Shown piece after piece: positions 62,341 to 64,000 of a DNA stretch of 64,000 nucleotides. Each line of letters begins with the position of its first letter. Position 1 is the stretch's first letter. The notes beneath the pieces are model-generated. The model was not told the origin of the DNA. It worked only from the letters and a program-made list of their open reading frames with translations, and searched no databases. The DNA is from Cytophagaceae bacterium. Its GTDB lineage: Bacteria > Bacteroidota > Bacteroidia > Cytophagales > Spirosomataceae. The translations under genes and the position numbers were made by a program. Location of the stretch: the NCBI GenBank assembly GCA_027486845.1, contig JAIXOL010000049.1:48404-112403 (forward strand). The letters run 5' to 3'.

Positions 62341-62663
62341 CAGATGTTTTCTTTGTTGATAAAATTTAGGTAAATGATTCTTGAAATAAGGTTTGTATTT
62401 ATTCTTCAAACTTAAACATTCTTTGTTTTCTTTAAAACTACTTCCTCAATATTTATTCTGAATCTTTGATAATATTCAACATCAGGCACATGAATGAAAC
62501 TTAGTGTTTCTTAGTGCCTTCGTGTTAAAATAAAAATAAACTTAAGTAAAACTACTTAAATCGGTACCCTAATGATATGTTTTTTATGTGTTAATATCCA
62601 TCTTCTAATTTGTCAAATCCTTGTTTATTGCGTTTCTTTGGTGAAAATTTGAATTAATAGATT
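62341..62663. other. Intergenic gap without a gene
   Basis: A 323-bp gap between the divergent hydrolase and pyrophosphatase genes. It is AT-rich and contains a repeated word (CTTAGTGTTTCTTAGTGCC, near 62501-62520), of the short-word type seen in other gaps. I see no convincing open frame or promoter of the strict consensus here. Confidence 0.5.
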
Positions 62664-63281
62664 ATGAAACCAGTTTACAAAGCACACCCGTGGCATGGAA
62701 TTTCGGTAGGTGATAATGCCCCAGAAAAAGTTACAGTATTTGTCGAAATTGTACCGTCAGATACCATTAAATATGAAGTAGATAAGGAATCGGGTTATTT
62801 GAAAATAGACCGTCCACAAAAATATTCTAATATAATTCCTTCACTTTACGGCTTTATCCCTCAGACATATTGTGGTGAAGAAGTAGCAAAACTCGCTCGT
62901 GAACGTGGCTCTGATAAAGTGCAAGAAGGCGATGGCGACCCATTAGATATTTGTGTTCTTTCCAGCCACCATATTCCGCATGGGGATATTTTATTACAAG
63001 CTATCCCGATTGGCGGACTATGTTTGCTCGATAAAGGCGAAGCTGATGATAAAATCATTGCTGTTTTGGTTGACGACCCGATTTATCAAAAATTTGCTGA
63101 TATTAGTGAACTTCCAGAAGCCATTCTTACTCGTTTGAAGCACTATTTCTTGACTTACAAGAGTTTACCTGACGAGAAAAATGCCATCGAAATCTCAAAT
63201 GTTTATGGCCGTGCAGATGCTCATGAAGTAATCCGTAAATCAATGATGGATTACCGTGATTTGATTTTCAAACCGATTTAA
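62664..63281 (+). CDS. ppa: Inorganic pyrophosphatase (family I)
   Basis: A 205-residue soluble pyrophosphatase that hydrolyses PPi to phosphate, driving biosynthesis. It begins MKPVYKAHPWHGISVGDNAP and contains the family-I signature DGDPLDICVL, whose aspartates bind Mg, plus YGFIPQTYCG and the KVDKESGYLKIDRPQ-like active-site strand. It lies divergent from the M20 hydrolase. The longer-than-E. coli length (176) fits the Bacteroidota form. Confidence 0.94.
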   Translation: MKPVYKAHPWHGISVGDNAPEKVTVFVEIVPSDTIKYEVDKESGYLKIDRPQKYSNIIPSLYGFIPQTYCGEEVAKLARERGSDKVQEGDGDPLDICVLSSHHIPHGDILLQAIPIGGLCLLDKGEADDKIIAVLVDDPIYQKFADISELPEAILTRLKHYFLTYKSLPDEKNAIEISNVYGRADAHEVIRKSMMDYRDLIFKPI

Positions 63282-63300
63282 GATTTAAGTTAAAAAAGAT

Positions 63301-63332
63301 AAAGACCATGGAGAAAACTCTGTGGTCTTTTT
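63301..63332 (+). terminator. Probable terminator after ppa
   Basis: AAAGACCA pairs with TGGTCTTT across a loop containing GAG/CTC, and TTTTT follows. Confidence 0.8.
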
Positions 63333-63455
63333 TGTTAATTTGTCGATACACACAAAAATCTATATTCCTCATTCTATATTCTTAATTAAAAAGCTGTACC
63401 TTTGAGCTTGATAATCAATTAGTTATTTAATTACAGCAGTGATGCTGCAAATCCA

Positions 63456-64000
63456 ATGAGGAATTCAGAAAGACCCAAAAAGTCCGATAACCGTGGTGGT
63501 TTCGGCGAAAAAAAAGCATTTGGTGATAAACCAATCTTCAAGAAAAGAGAGAATGGTGTAGGTGGTTTCGGAGAAAGAAAACGTATTGTGACAAACAACA
63601 GCGAAACTAAAACTTACAGCGATAGAAAGCCATTCGGCGAAAGAAGCGATAGGAAACCTTTCAGCAGTGACCGTCCTTATCAAAAAAGAGAAGAAAGTTC
63701 TGACCGCAAGCCATTCAGCAGCGACCGCCCTTATCAAAAAAGAGAAGAAAGTTCTGACCGCAAACCATTTGGCGAAAGAAGCGACAGGAAACCTTTCAGT
63801 AGCGACCGTCCTTATCAAAAACGAGAAGAAAGTTCTGAGCGTAAGCAGTTTGGCGAAAGAAGCGACAGGAAACCTTTCAGCAGTGACCGTCCTTATCAAA
63901 AACGAGAAGAAAGTTCTGAGCGTAAGCCATTTGGCGAAAGAAGTGATAGAAAACCTTTCAGCAGTCACCGTCCTTATCAAAAAAGAGAAGAAAGTTCTGA
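63456..64000 (+). CDS. Repeat-rich basic protein, cut by window end (perhaps pseudouridine synthase N-extension)
   Basis: The first 181 codons of a protein that continues past the window. After about 50 residues (MRNSERPKKSDNRGGFGEKK, FKKRENGVGGFGERKRIV), it becomes tandem modules RKPFGERSD (9 residues) and RKPFSSDRPYQKREESSD (18 residues), the nucleotide units being 27 and 54 bp. The composition is Arg, Ser, Asp, Lys and Phe with RGG-like spots, typical of disordered RNA-binding regions. In Bacteroidota such repetitive basic extensions precede RluB/RsuA-type rRNA pseudouridine synthases. The enzymatic domain is not in the window, so this is inference; a DEAD-box helicase is an alternative. 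Confidence 0.6.
   Translation, partial: MRNSERPKKSDNRGGFGEKKAFGDKPIFKKRENGVGGFGERKRIVTNNSETKTYSDRKPFGERSDRKPFSSDRPYQKREESSDRKPFSSDRPYQKREESSDRKPFGERSDRKPFSSDRPYQKREESSERKQFGERSDRKPFSSDRPYQKREESSERKPFGERSDRKPFSSHRPYQKREESS

Noticed and set aside
63465..63980. 171-codon minus-strand open frame with repeated RTVTAERF-like segments
   Set aside because: It is the antisense reading of the tandem repeats of the plus-strand gene; the repetition alone keeps it open.
63600..64000. Possible CRISPR-like array
   Set aside because: The repeats are in frame, of 27/54 bp without distinct unique spacers, and encode a repetitive protein.
1..64000. Insertion sequences, prophage or integrase genes
   Set aside because: No transposase, integrase or phage structural protein was found in any frame; only small palindromic and direct repeats are present.

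Overview
The window looks like a chromosomal segment from a low-GC member of the Bacteroidota, most likely order Cytophagales (inference). The evidence is a C-terminal type IX secretion sorting domain, BatA-type and LytTR/LytS-type proteins, DUF1080 3-keto-glycoside hydrolases, the 29-residue AURKAIP1/COX24-like protein, and promoters of the TTTG-N20/21-TAnnTTTG form typical of this phylum. Start codons often lack a clear Shine-Dalgarno sequence, as expected there.

Layout. 1-4.7 kb: L-rhamnose isomerase followed by LutABC, a route from rhamnose through lactate. 4.8-10.3 kb, minus strand: a LytTR regulator and its LytS-type kinase separated by a PIN toxin/antitoxin pair, then a run of small poorly characterised, mostly membrane proteins. 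Three of these are preceded by tandem TGTGACGAACT-like boxes with an exact 21-bp period, which fits LytTR operators. 10.6-19.9 kb: BatA-like protein, secreted rhodanese, penicillin-acylase family hydrolase, OmpH-like lipoprotein, TatC and a carboxypeptidase-regulatory-like domain protein. 20.0-30.3 kb: a redox block with the three-gene proton-translocating transhydrogenase (PntAA/AB/B), a GltD-like flavoprotein with fused ferredoxin domains, 2-oxoacid:ferredoxin oxidoreductase KorA and KorB (with a decayed gene between them), and a 606-residue nitronate-monooxygenase-like protein with a cysteine-rich tail. 30.4-36.8 kb: beta-propeller protein, peptidoglycan amidase, methyltransferase, thioesterase, tRNA-Arg(CCG) and an M16 peptidase.

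36.9-43.2 kb is the most interesting block: a compact six-gene minus-strand operon (SDR, metallo-beta-lactamase-fold hydrolase, F390/PaaK-like adenylating enzyme, FabH-like ketosynthase, Rieske oxygenase, BtaA-like DUF3419 enzyme). I read it as a pathway that builds an acyl chain and may attach an aminocarboxypropyl head group; I know of no described product for it.

43.4-64 kb: tandem aspartyl protease with PDZ domain, secreted nuclease, two DUF1080 proteins and a c-type cytochrome (3-keto-glycoside use), RNase G, HU, MutY, SSB, UvrB, GH30 glycosidase, DinB-like protein between two 140-bp direct repeats, M20 amidohydrolase, pyrophosphatase, and the start of a protein built on 9/18-residue repeats. 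Intergenic spaces are rich in hairpin and palindrome elements. I saw no transposase, phage genes, CRISPR array or rRNA.
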